DNA of 64,000 nucleotides from Psychrobacter sp. 4Bb (GTDB taxonomy: Bacteria > Pseudomonadota > Gammaproteobacteria > Pseudomonadales > Moraxellaceae): positions 1 through 64,000 of the forward strand of contig NZ_PJAS01000056.1 of the NCBI RefSeq assembly GCF_002836735.1, written 5' to 3'. Below the pieces are notes generated by a model, which saw only the letters and a program-made list of their open reading frames with translations, had not been told where the DNA came from and did no database searches. Made by a program: the position numbers and the translations under genes. The number at the start of each line of letters is the position of its first letter. The stretch's first letter is position 1. This document shows positions 47,928 to 56,541 of this stretch, piece after piece.

Positions 47928-49061
47928 TTAATTGGTATTGCCAGATAGTGTAATTAACCAAATCTCTGAGCGCGATCCCAATCGAAAGGGAATGCCCCAA
48001 AAACCATAACCAGAGGACACGACGAAGTGCCCTTTACCAATCTGCTCATAGCCATAGCCTAATCTATTAATAGCATTGACGATGAAATTAGCGGGGAATA
48101 TTTGACCGTTGTGGGTATGTCCCGAGACTTGTAAATCTATAGGTAATTGACTGTGATTATCTATATCACTCGGTCTATGGTCTAACAATATCACTGGCTG
48201 CGACGTATCTACTTGCGTCAGCAGATCGGTAGTTGCTACACGTTGACGTTTATGATTATCAAAACGTCCAACTAACCATACTGGTTGACCCTCGTGCTCG
48301 ATATAGAGCACCTCATCGTTCAACAATTGTATACCTGCATTTTGCAGCGCTTCGCTAATGGGTCGCTCATGACCATACAAATCATGATTACCCAATGTCG
48401 CATAGACACCACGTGGCAGACTACTGCACAATTCTGCTAAGTTTTGCTCCATATGATATTCATTAAAGGCCTCTGTATTATCATCCATAATATCCCCTGG
48501 CATTAGTAGCATATCTGCACCAGAGCGAATCATAAGTTGTTGCAATCTATCTATGGCTTTTACACCAAATAATCGTCCTATATGCAAGTCACTAGCGACT
48601 GTAATGCGTAATGGCTTGGTTAAAGGTTTATCTATATTAATAGACAGCTCGCGTATAACAGGAGCATAGGCACTATATAACGAATAAATAAATAGTCCTA
48701 AAAATAGGAATAGCGCTAGTACTCTTAGCCCTATAGCCATTTCATTCGATTGGTGTAACGTACTACCTGATAAAGCAACTACTAGCAAATACCCTCCGTA
48801 GAATAGACTCACTGCCAACGCCGTCAGTATCATAAAATGCATGATTAGCATCCATCCACTAATCCAGCGATAACTGTTGGCAAATGCTCTTTTTACGCTC
48901 AATACTAGTAGAGCATTAGTAATAATAAATACACTGACCCATATCGTCGTTTGCAATGTTGGCGTCATCCAAGGCTGGAGCCACCACTGTATACTTAATA
49001 CTGTACCCAGACTGAACAGCTGTAATAGCAAAAAGATAGTGAAGAAAAATGCGTAACGCAT
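47928..49061 (-). CDS. membrane-anchored metallophosphoesterase
   Basis: 377 aa. Four to five N-terminal helices (about 3-145), then a calcineurin-like domain with ASDLHIGRLFG (DxH), MPGDIMDDN (GD), LGNHDLYG (GNHD) and VSGHTHNGQIF (GHTH): the complete dimetal motif set. Similar to YaeI/YkuE-type enzymes. The substrate is unknown. Confidence 0.87.
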   Translation of the reverse strand: MRYAFFFTIFLLLQLFSLGTVLSIQWWLQPWMTPTLQTTIWVSVFIITNALLVLSVKRAFANSYRWISGWMLIMHFMILTALAVSLFYGGYLLVVALSGSTLHQSNEMAIGLRVLALFLFLGLFIYSLYSAYAPVIRELSINIDKPLTKPLRITVASDLHIGRLFGVKAIDRLQQLMIRSGADMLLMPGDIMDDNTEAFNEYHMEQNLAELCSSLPRGVYATLGNHDLYGHERPISEALQNAGIQLLNDEVLYIEHEGQPVWLVGRFDNHKRQRVATTDLLTQVDTSQPVILLDHRPSDIDNHSQLPIDLQVSGHTHNGQIFPANFIVNAINRLGYGYEQIGKGHFVVSSGYGFWGIPFRLGSRSEIWLITLSGNTN

Positions 49062-49119
49062 GGACTGCCCTTAGACATAAATACGGTTTGATAAGTGATT
49101 ATCAGAAAATAAACTCTAA

Positions 49120-49135
49120 TGTTTCACGTGAAACA
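49120..49135. promoter_or_regulatory. parS site (perfect)
   Basis: TGTTTCACGTGAAACA, identical to the canonical 16-bp ParB-binding site. It lies in the 86-nt gap between two minus-strand genes. Such sites cluster around replication origins. Confidence 0.92.
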
Positions 49136-49147
49136 ATTGCTATGTAA

Positions 49148-50158
49148 CTATTTCTGATTTTCTAATGCTTGCGGGAGTGTTGAGTGTTTGAACGAATAAC
49201 CTGCATTCAATAGCGCTTGTGGCAGCACTTTTTGACCATCGATAAGTAGTGTCGACATTTCGCCAAACATCAGCTTGAGCAAAAACTCTGGTAAAGTAAA
49301 AAACGTGGGGCGATGTAGCCATGAGCCAAGTGCTTTGGTAAAAGTATGATTGGTCACAGGATTTGGAGCAGTAAGGTTATATACGACTGTATGTGTATCA
49401 TTTGCGGTACTGTTTGTAGTCTTGATAGTGCTGTCACTAATAGGTGTACTGTCTTGGGCTAAGCTTTCGATGTGATTAACGTCTGATTCTTGAGTAAGTT
49501 TAAGCTGCTGCTTGATAATAAAGATGACCGCATTGACCCAATCTTCACGACTGATCCAGCTCATGATTTGTTGTCCATCACCTAATTGCCCTCCGACACC
49601 AAATTTAAACGGTAGCAACAATTTTGCCACCATACCGCCCTCAGGATGAATAACCACACCTGTTCTGACAATAGCTACTGGAACATCATGATCGGTCGCT
49701 TTAAGCGCTAATTGCTCCCATTCATCACATAATGTATGAGCAAAATCCGTCTCATAATCGCTATTTTCAGTCAGTGGCTTGTCGCCCTGCGTGCCATACC
49801 AGCCAATCGCTGATCCGCTCACCAGTAACTTGGGTTTGGTACTAGCACGTGCGATAAAATCCAATATCGACTGAGTAGGTTTGATACGGCTCGCCATCAA
49901 CTGCTCTTTGCGCTCATCGCTCCAACGAGAGTCAGCAATCCCAGCACCTGCTAAATTTAATATGACATCAAAACTCATATCAGACGTCGCAAGCTCGTCA
50001 TAAGTCATCATATTGATATCATCGGGATGTGGTTGACTGCTATCACGAGTTAACCAAGTAATCGTCACGTCTTTATTCTGCGCGCGATATCGTGCCATTA
50101 GCTCTCGACTAAACGCACTTCCCAAAAACCCTGAACCGCCACTAATCAAAACCTTCAT
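49148..50158 (-). CDS. TIGR01777/SDR39U1-family epimerase-like protein
   Basis: 336 aa extended SDR. N-terminal GGSGFLGSAF Rossmann motif, NLAGAGIADSRWSDERK diagnostic of the family, and a YfcH-like SGSAIGWYGTQGD; the C-terminal DUF1731 region (LMFGEMSTLLIDGQKVLPQALLNAGYSF) is present. A variable S/T/N-rich insertion sits at about 220-255. Predicted NAD(P)-dependent sugar nucleotide epimerase; substrate unknown. Confidence 0.9.
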   Translation of the reverse strand: MKVLISGGSGFLGSAFSRELMARYRAQNKDVTITWLTRDSSQPHPDDINMMTYDELATSDMSFDVILNLAGAGIADSRWSDERKEQLMASRIKPTQSILDFIARASTKPKLLVSGSAIGWYGTQGDKPLTENSDYETDFAHTLCDEWEQLALKATDHDVPVAIVRTGVVIHPEGGMVAKLLLPFKFGVGGQLGDGQQIMSWISREDWVNAVIFIIKQQLKLTQESDVNHIESLAQDSTPISDSTIKTTNSTANDTHTVVYNLTAPNPVTNHTFTKALGSWLHRPTFFTLPEFLLKLMFGEMSTLLIDGQKVLPQALLNAGYSFKHSTLPQALENQK

Positions 50159-50245
50159 ACCCTACTCCCTATATGCCTTAAATATCGCCAATATGACTGA
50201 TCGTTAAATTATTTATTGTTGAAGTACTTATCGTTCAATAAAAAC

Positions 50246-50268
50246 CAGACCGTTACAACCATCGTCTG
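50246..50268 (-). terminator. probable terminator of the 124-aa membrane gene
   Basis: On the minus strand CAGAC and GTCTG pair over 13 nt, followed by GTTTTTATT. Confidence 0.45.
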
Positions 50269-50327
50269 CTTTTTTGTGGTTTTTATCAAAACGACTTTTA
50301 CATACTTTTGGTAAAGGAAGGTGAGTA

Positions 50328-50381
50328 ATGAAAGGTTTACGAGGTCAAACATTGCACTTTGATAATTACTGTCAAAAATAG
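50328..50381 (+). pseudogene. 17-codon frame with strong SD, possible truncated gene remnant
   Basis: ATG 50328 follows AAGGAAGGTGAG, one of the best SD sequences in the window, but the frame stops after 17 codons (MKGLRGQTLHFDNYCQK). The opening residues faintly resemble guanine-deaminase N-termini. It may be the 5' stump of a deleted gene or a real micropeptide. Confidence 0.3.
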
Positions 50382-50417
50382 AAGTTTTTTTATTAAAAAA
50401 GTATCTTAATTTTTTGG

Positions 50418-50792
50418 CTAATATTGCAGACTTTGTTTAGGTTTAGGTAATGCGGACATACCCACAATCAAAGCACTTATACCTCCTACTAAGCTAATAG
50501 CCAACCATGTACGAGCATCTTGACCAATAAAAAATGTGGCATTGATAGAAAAACCAACAAAAAAAACTCTTACCCACCATCTTTTAGACTTATATGTTTG
50601 TTTGGAAGCAAGCCATATACCGCACAATAATGTAGGCATTCCAATAAGAAATACACCTGCAATAAGGTAAAAAGGTATGGCTACAGCGTATGCCAGACCT
50701 ACATCCTTATTCCACATTATCAGTGATACTAAAATAGGGAATAAGATCAACTGATATAGCGTACCTAAAGTTAAAAATAAAAATATCACCAT
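50418..50792 (-). CDS. small integral membrane protein, unknown (paralogue A)
   Basis: 124 aa with four predicted helices. LYQLILFPILVSL, YLIAGVFLIGMPTLL, WWVRVFFVGFSINATFF and SLVGGISALIVGMSALP correspond segment by segment to the next gene upstream, so the two are paralogues. AT-rich compared with flanking core genes. No family recognised. Confidence 0.7.
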   Translation of the reverse strand: MVIFLFLTLGTLYQLILFPILVSLIMWNKDVGLAYAVAIPFYLIAGVFLIGMPTLLCGIWLASKQTYKSKRWWVRVFFVGFSINATFFIGQDARTWLAISLVGGISALIVGMSALPKPKQSLQY

Positions 50793-50958
50793 TTTTTTGG
50801 ATAGTGGCTGTTGTTATCTAACATTAGTTTTAACTCATAAGTTGGTCAATTTGTGAATGGAAATAATATAGCTGTTATAACCCGTTTCGAACTTTCTTGA
50901 CCATCCAAACGCATCATAATATTTCAGAAATAGTTTGATCAGCTCTTTATTTAATGGC

Positions 50959-51420
50959 TCAGCCTACGTCTTCAACATTTTCTTTTAATACTGGCAAAGC
51001 TGACATACCTGCTAATACGGCACTTACTCCTCCAGTTAAACTGATAGAGAACCATATCACCAAACCAAATTTAGAAAATATAAACCAAACAAAAAATAAA
51101 GCATTAATAAGAACTCCCATAAAAAAAGTTCTTATCCACCACCCATCTTGTATGTATATTTCTTTATACGAATGCCACTTCCCCATCATTAATGTAGTTG
51201 GCATCGCAAACAAGCCACCTGCAATAAGATAAACTGGAAAAAACAGTATGAACAATAGACCTATGCTGTCATCTGGGCTAAGAAGTGTCGCTATCCATGG
51301 AAAGATAATGAGCTCATACAGCGCTCCTACGAATAAAAATAACTTAGTAACCTTCATTTTTGGATATTCAGCCAAACTTTCGTTCAAACTATGACTTGGC
51401 TGATTTAATTTATTTTTCAT
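50959..51420 (-). CDS. small integral membrane protein, unknown (paralogue B)
   Basis: 153 aa with four predicted helices and a longer hydrophilic N-terminus (about 1-20). LYELIIFPWIATLL, YLIAGGLFAMPTTLM, WWIRTFFMGVLINALFF and SLTGGVSAVLAGMSALP match paralogue A. An in-frame ATG at 51354 (KVTKLFLFVG) is an alternative start. AT-rich. Function unknown; probably a diverged tandem duplication. Confidence 0.7.
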   Translation of the reverse strand: MKNKLNQPSHSLNESLAEYPKMKVTKLFLFVGALYELIIFPWIATLLSPDDSIGLLFILFFPVYLIAGGLFAMPTTLMMGKWHSYKEIYIQDGWWIRTFFMGVLINALFFVWFIFSKFGLVIWFSISLTGGVSAVLAGMSALPVLKENVEDVG

Positions 51421-51571
51421 ATGACTGCCTAAATCCTATTCAGGGCTACCGTCAGTGTGTGATAAACAGTATTTGTGCCAGCATTACTGTAAAAATGTAG
51501 CTCATACAATAGAAAACATGTTAAGTAAGGCAAACAGGGAGCAAAAAAAACGTCTACATCTTTCTTGTCCA

Positions 51572-52201
51572 CTAACGAATAACCAAGCCTGTCGTTGCGT
51601 CACGAATCTGGCTAGGTAAGGTATAACCTAAAGTATCGTCCTGCAAATAACCAATTTGCTCATCAAAATAAGCATAGGCGGCTTCAAAAGTGCTAGCAGG
51701 CCTTTGCCCTGATGGGTTGCAGCTTGTAGAAACTAATAGACCAAATGGGTTCTCTTCACTGACCATCTGCTGGCAAAGCTGGCGAACTGTAGGATGCGAG
51801 ATAACTCGGACTGCAATAGTCTGATGCTGACCTGTGATCCAAGTGGGTACAGTGCTCGCAAGCGGCTGAGGAATCGGTAATAACCAAGTATGTGCTTGGC
51901 GGTTGTCCTGTTTATCTCTGCTATCGTCTGTCTGCCAACTATCAATAATCTGCTGTCGCTGAACATCATCTAAAGAGGCTAGCAAAGGTGCTAAGCGGGA
52001 TACACTATCAGTAACGACTATCATACCTTTAGCTTGCGGACGTTGTTTGATATCCAAGATACGCTGAACAGCTGCTTGGTCATAAGGGTCGCAACCAATA
52101 CCCCAAACGCTTTCTGTAGGATACGCGAGCAGTTGCCCTTCTTTTAGCCACTTAGCAGCTTGGATAGCAGAATCAGTAATAAGAGGTGTAGGTTGGCTCA
52201 T
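51572..52201 (-). CDS. tsaC: threonylcarbamoyl-AMP synthase (Sua5/YrdC/TsaC)
   Basis: 209 aa YrdC-fold enzyme making threonylcarbamoyl-AMP for the t6A37 modification of ANN-reading tRNAs. YPTESVWGIGCDPYDQ, the KxR motif (KQRPQAKGM) and STSCNPSGQRPA are conserved. An insertion (about 75-95) occurs near QTDDSRDKQDNRQ. Downstream of dprA on the same strand, the arrangement seen near the Pseudomonas origin. Confidence 0.92.
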   Translation of the reverse strand: MSQPTPLITDSAIQAAKWLKEGQLLAYPTESVWGIGCDPYDQAAVQRILDIKQRPQAKGMIVVTDSVSRLAPLLASLDDVQRQQIIDSWQTDDSRDKQDNRQAHTWLLPIPQPLASTVPTWITGQHQTIAVRVISHPTVRQLCQQMVSEENPFGLLVSTSCNPSGQRPASTFEAAYAYFDEQIGYLQDDTLGYTLPSQIRDATTGLVIR

Positions 52202-52318
52202 GACTTAAATGGTTCATAGAAGTAAATTCTAATAATACCATAAGAGAGATATTGTCTAGGAGAGTCTATAACTAAGGGCTATCTATGACAGTGTCTAATA
52301 AGGGATATTTACGATACT

Positions 52319-53563
52319 TTAAATGCGTAAATATCGTCCACCTTGTTCGCTGATAAGACCCATTAGCTCAAGCTCCATTAGCTGACCAATCAACTGCGGC
52401 GGTGCAAGCTTGGTTGCATTAATAAGCGCATCTAAATCTTGCCCATGCCAGTCAAGCTGCTCATAGATTGCAGCTAAATGATCAGGCACTACGACTGTAC
52501 TGCGCGCAGGTTTTATCTCAGAGAATAGTTGCTGGCTAGTAGATTTGATTGAGTTTTTCTCTATCTCATCAGAAGTCTGAGTGATATTCGAGTGATTACT
52601 ATTAGAGTTGGTAGCGTTCGCTGTTCTATAAGCGCCTTTATCGTAATCAAGCTGACCATTGACGTCCTCTAGTACTTGCTGAGGATGATAAACCAAGGTC
52701 GCACCTTCACGTATTAAATGATGGCAACCCTCTGCATTACTGTTATCAATATGACTAGGAATAGCAAAGACCTGTTTACCTTGTTCAGACGTGAGACGTG
52801 CTGTGATAAGCGAGCCGCTTTTGATTGTCGCTTCCGTTACGATGGTCGCGAGACTCAGCCCAGCTACCAAACGATTGCGACGCGGAAAAGTATGTTTATG
52901 CGGCTGAGTGTGTGGTAATAGCTCACTAATAATGCAGCCACCTTGCTCAATAATTTGAGTAAATAACTGATCCCGATGATTGGGATAGTTCACATCGATC
53001 CCTGTACCCATGACACCAACCGTCCGTCCCTGATAGTCAGGGTCTGCTTGTGCTAGCGCGCCTAAATGTGCGCGTTTATCTACACCCATAGCCAGACCGC
53101 TAGTCACGATATAACCTGCTTGCGCTAAGTACTGTGCCATATCAAACGTGATTTTTTGCGCATGCGCGGTGGGTTTGCGGCTACCTACTATAGCGATTTG
53201 TGCTTGATGTAGGCGCGCGCTATTCCCACGATAAAACAATAATGGCGGCGGGTCGTATATTTGTGAGAGTTGAGCAGGATAATCGGCGTCATCAGCGAAT
53301 AGCAAACCATAACGCCCATCTATCAATGCTTGCTGAATCTTATCGATATTGGCGAGTGTTTGCTCTGGCTGTTCATGACGTTTGAGATGGGTATGATGAA
53401 TACCGAGCTGCTTCCATGCCTCTACTTTGGCTTGCCAAGCAAGCTGCGGATAACCGAAAGAAGTGATTAGTGTGTGATAAGCAGATAACGACGCATTCAC
53501 CTCGTACCACAGCGCTAGGATAGCGCGCTGATCGTCGGATAAAGAAGAGGTGACTGCCGTCAT
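52319..53563 (-). CDS. dprA: DNA processing protein DprA
   Basis: 414 aa. N-terminal SAM-like domain (about 1-75), Rossmann DNA-binding domain (about 95-300) with GSRKPTAHAQ, VTSGLAMGVDKRAH, GTGIDVNYPNHR and EATIKSGSLITARLTSEQGKQVFAIP, a variable S/N/T linker (about 310-350) and C-terminal winged helix (about 355-414). It loads RecA on incoming ssDNA during natural transformation. Its presence with comM suggests competence. Confidence 0.95.
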   Translation of the reverse strand: MTAVTSSLSDDQRAILALWYEVNASLSAYHTLITSFGYPQLAWQAKVEAWKQLGIHHTHLKRHEQPEQTLANIDKIQQALIDGRYGLLFADDADYPAQLSQIYDPPPLLFYRGNSARLHQAQIAIVGSRKPTAHAQKITFDMAQYLAQAGYIVTSGLAMGVDKRAHLGALAQADPDYQGRTVGVMGTGIDVNYPNHRDQLFTQIIEQGGCIISELLPHTQPHKHTFPRRNRLVAGLSLATIVTEATIKSGSLITARLTSEQGKQVFAIPSHIDNSNAEGCHHLIREGATLVYHPQQVLEDVNGQLDYDKGAYRTANATNSNSNHSNITQTSDEIEKNSIKSTSQQLFSEIKPARSTVVVPDHLAAIYEQLDWHGQDLDALINATKLAPPQLIGQLMELELMGLISEQGGRYLRI

Positions 53564-53638
53564 TGTGATCTGTCTCGTATAGGCAAGCTTAGATTAGTAT
53601 TTAGTTTAATATATTGCTTAATAAAACCTTATAGCTAT

Positions 53639-54748
53639 TTATAAATAAGGGGGTGGTAATAACTGATCGCCAATATTAAGTGGCAGCTCAGAGTCAAGTA
53701 CGTAAGCATAGCTGATGTGGTCAAAGGTATTGAAAACCATCACCATACCACTTGGCTCGTTTGGTAGACGTACAGGCGTGTCGTTGTCTTTAGTATCACG
53801 TACCAAAGGTCCTTTTTGATAAACCGTCAGCACATCACCTGGTTTAGCACCTTGTAAGCTACCCAGATTGATGGCAACCACACTACCCTTCGCAGCCGAG
53901 CTGATAGAGTCCATCACACGTACGATCATACCACCGCGACTGACACTTGCAGGCGTTGGATAAAAGACAGGAGGAATAGCGTTATCTAACTCTACGAATA
54001 CGCGATCCCCTTCACGCACTTCTTTGCCATAGCTATCGATAAGCTGCAAGCTAGTCACACCATTGCTTTCTGTAGAAGTTGCTAGTCCTGTCGCTACCTG
54101 CGTAACTTCTAAGCCGATCACTTCTTGCGTTTTGGGGTCTACATATAGCTCACCCTCACGGTAAACGCCGTAACGCTGGCCTACGATAAGCGGTACGCCT
54201 TTAGCATAGACTTTATCACCACTTGCCGTGATTAAGTTACCTTTTTTAGAGGCCAATATATAAGGAGTGGTGTTGAAGTCTTGAGGATTAACAATGAGTG
54301 TTTTATCAAGCCAGTGCTGAATAGCAGACCATGGAATAGGTGGAATGCTATTGGCAGTTGAAGTCACTGATACTGTACTAGCAACCACATTACCTGTTAG
54401 CTGCTTTTCAATACCAGCACAGCCCTCGCCCGTATCGACACCTATGAGTGTCTTGCCTTGAATAACGCAAAGAATAAGAATGTCATTGGGATAAATGAGG
54501 TTGGGATTTTTGATTTGCTTATTGGTTGCCCAAATTTCTTTCCAGCGCCAAGGACTGTCTAGATAGCGACCTGAGATATCCCATAAGGTATCGCCTTTTT
54601 TGACGATATAACGATTGGGCGCATCAGCTTTGATAGTTGGCGGCGGATTGTTAGCTTGAGCCGTGCTCATCAACATGGCACTACTAAACGTCGTAACTAA
54701 TAATCCTTTTGCCAGTGCTTTTGCTATCTTTTTTAAGCTCATCTTCAT
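53639..54748 (-). CDS. LysM-domain exported protein
   Basis: 369 aa. Signal peptide (cut after STAQA), one LysM domain (about 45-95, RYIVKKGDTLWDISGRYL...NPNLIYPNDIL), then beta-rich repeats without named domains. The family counterpart (PA0020-like) sits next to dprA in Pseudomonas. Probably peptidoglycan-associated in the periplasm. I start at ATG 54748 (GTGGA about 8 nt upstream), giving a clean signal; the longer frame to 54784 does not. Confidence 0.88.
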   Translation of the reverse strand: MKMSLKKIAKALAKGLLVTTFSSAMLMSTAQANNPPPTIKADAPNRYIVKKGDTLWDISGRYLDSPWRWKEIWATNKQIKNPNLIYPNDILILCVIQGKTLIGVDTGEGCAGIEKQLTGNVVASTVSVTSTANSIPPIPWSAIQHWLDKTLIVNPQDFNTTPYILASKKGNLITASGDKVYAKGVPLIVGQRYGVYREGELYVDPKTQEVIGLEVTQVATGLATSTESNGVTSLQLIDSYGKEVREGDRVFVELDNAIPPVFYPTPASVSRGGMIVRVMDSISSAAKGSVVAINLGSLQGAKPGDVLTVYQKGPLVRDTKDNDTPVRLPNEPSGMVMVFNTFDHISYAYVLDSELPLNIGDQLLPPPYL

Positions 54749-55073
54749 CGTTATATCCACAATATGTACCACTGTGTTCGACATAAAGAACTGTACTAGA
54801 TTTATTACTGTAAAAATTTCTTAAATTAATAAAAAATCAATAATATCAGCAATTTATCAATAAAATTCTCATGGCGATTATAGGGTAACTGTTCAGTGTA
54901 ATTGGCTAGAATAATTCCTAAAAAAGCGCCTAGCACGATGATGACTTGCTGACGCTGTTTCTAATATTACAATTATATCTACCATAACACAATCATAAAC
55001 ACTTTATTACAATGGTGTAACTTTTACGCGGATACTTTTCCTTGTTGATGATAAGCCTTAAGACCGTAATTAC
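54749..55073. other. spacer thrC / LysM gene
   Basis: AT-rich with a -10-like TATAAT on the minus strand (54882-54877) facing the LysM gene. No gene is seen. def is not here. Confidence 0.5.
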
Positions 55074-56495
55074 TCAAGCAGGATTCGGCGTAACATGTTG
55101 GCGGATTTGTTCAGCAACCAGTTCAGCCTTATTATCCAGTACCACTACGTGCTGCGGTAAATCTTCTAACCCTTCGGTATGCGCTGGACGCTCAATGTCT
55201 ATTTGACCTACTGCTTCAACGATAGTGTCAGCGAATTTAACGGGTAATGCTGTCTCTGCACAAACAATAAGTTCGCCATCTAACTGTAGCTCTTTGGCAA
55301 CTTTAATGCCGTCTGCAGTATGTGGATCAACCAATTCACCATGCTGATCATAAAGCGCTTTGATAGTCTGCAAGCGGTCGCTATGAGTAGATTTACCAGC
55401 AGCAAAGCCATAACGCGTATTAACTGATTCCATCAACTCAGATAAGTCGAAGCCTCGACCTGATTTTACGCCGTCAAATAACTCATGAACGCGTGCGCTG
55501 TCTTTTTCCAGTAGTAAATAAACAAAGCGCTCAAAGTTAGACGCTTTTGAAATATCCATCGACGGACTAGAGGTTACGTAGGTTTTTTCAGTCGGACGTG
55601 GTTGATAAGCACCTTGGTTAAAGAAATCATTTAATACGTCGTTTTCATTGGTTGCAACAATCAGACGGTCAATTGGCAGTCCCATTTCGCGAGCGATGTG
55701 ACCGGCACAAATATTACCGAAGTTACCTGATGGTACGCTAAAGCTGACTTTCTCATCGTTGTTCGTCGTGACCGCAAAGTAAGCTTTAAAGTAGTAAACA
55801 ATCTGCGCTAGGATACGACCCCAGTTGATAGAGTTTACCGTGCCTAAGTTATAAGCTGCCTTGAACTCAGCATCTTGCTGTAGCGCTTTAACGATGTCTT
55901 GGCAATCATCAAACATACCATTGATAGCGATATTGTGAATATTAGCATCCGTCAAACTATACATCTGCGCACGTTGGAATTCACTCATTTTGCCATGTGG
56001 AGATAGCATAAAGACTTCGATATTTTCTTTGCCACGCAATGCATACTCTGCTGCACTACCCGTGTCACCACTGGTTGCACCAATGATCGTAATACGTGCA
56101 TCTTTTTTCTTAAGCACATACTCAAAAGCATTGCCCAAAAACTGCATGGCAACATCTTTAAATGCCAATGTCGGACCGTTTGATAATCCTAGAATATATA
56201 AGTTATCTTCAAGCTTGCGGACAGGAACAATCTCGTCAGAGCCAAACACATCAGCAGTGTAAGTACGCTCAATGATATCTTGCAAATCAGCCACAGGAAT
56301 ATCAGTGGCAAAACGCTGCATAATAGCCATCGCAAGCTGTGGATAGCTAAGCGTACGCCATTCATCAAGCGTTGCACTATCAATGTTTGGATAATGCTCA
56401 GGCAACATCAAACCACCATCTGGGGCAAGACCCATCAAAAGCACATCACTAAAATCCATTGGTGCTGTCTGACCACGGGTACTGATATATTTCAT
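55074..56495 (-). CDS. thrC: threonine synthase
   Basis: 473 aa, the longer bacterial type. PLP lysine in GPTLAFKDVAMQFLG, phosphate loop SGDTGSAAEYAL, and N-terminal YISTRGQTAPMDFSDVLLMGLAPDGGLMLP. It converts O-phosphohomoserine to threonine. hom is not in this window. Here it interrupts the lysM-fmt-rsmB order usual in Pseudomonas. Confidence 0.97.
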   Translation of the reverse strand: MKYISTRGQTAPMDFSDVLLMGLAPDGGLMLPEHYPNIDSATLDEWRTLSYPQLAMAIMQRFATDIPVADLQDIIERTYTADVFGSDEIVPVRKLEDNLYILGLSNGPTLAFKDVAMQFLGNAFEYVLKKKDARITIIGATSGDTGSAAEYALRGKENIEVFMLSPHGKMSEFQRAQMYSLTDANIHNIAINGMFDDCQDIVKALQQDAEFKAAYNLGTVNSINWGRILAQIVYYFKAYFAVTTNNDEKVSFSVPSGNFGNICAGHIAREMGLPIDRLIVATNENDVLNDFFNQGAYQPRPTEKTYVTSSPSMDISKASNFERFVYLLLEKDSARVHELFDGVKSGRGFDLSELMESVNTRYGFAAGKSTHSDRLQTIKALYDQHGELVDPHTADGIKVAKELQLDGELIVCAETALPVKFADTIVEAVGQIDIERPAHTEGLEDLPQHVVVLDNKAELVAEQIRQHVTPNPA

Positions 56496-56541
56496 TAGAT
56501 TGTCCTGTCTACAATAATGTTATTCAATAGTTAAAAACGGT

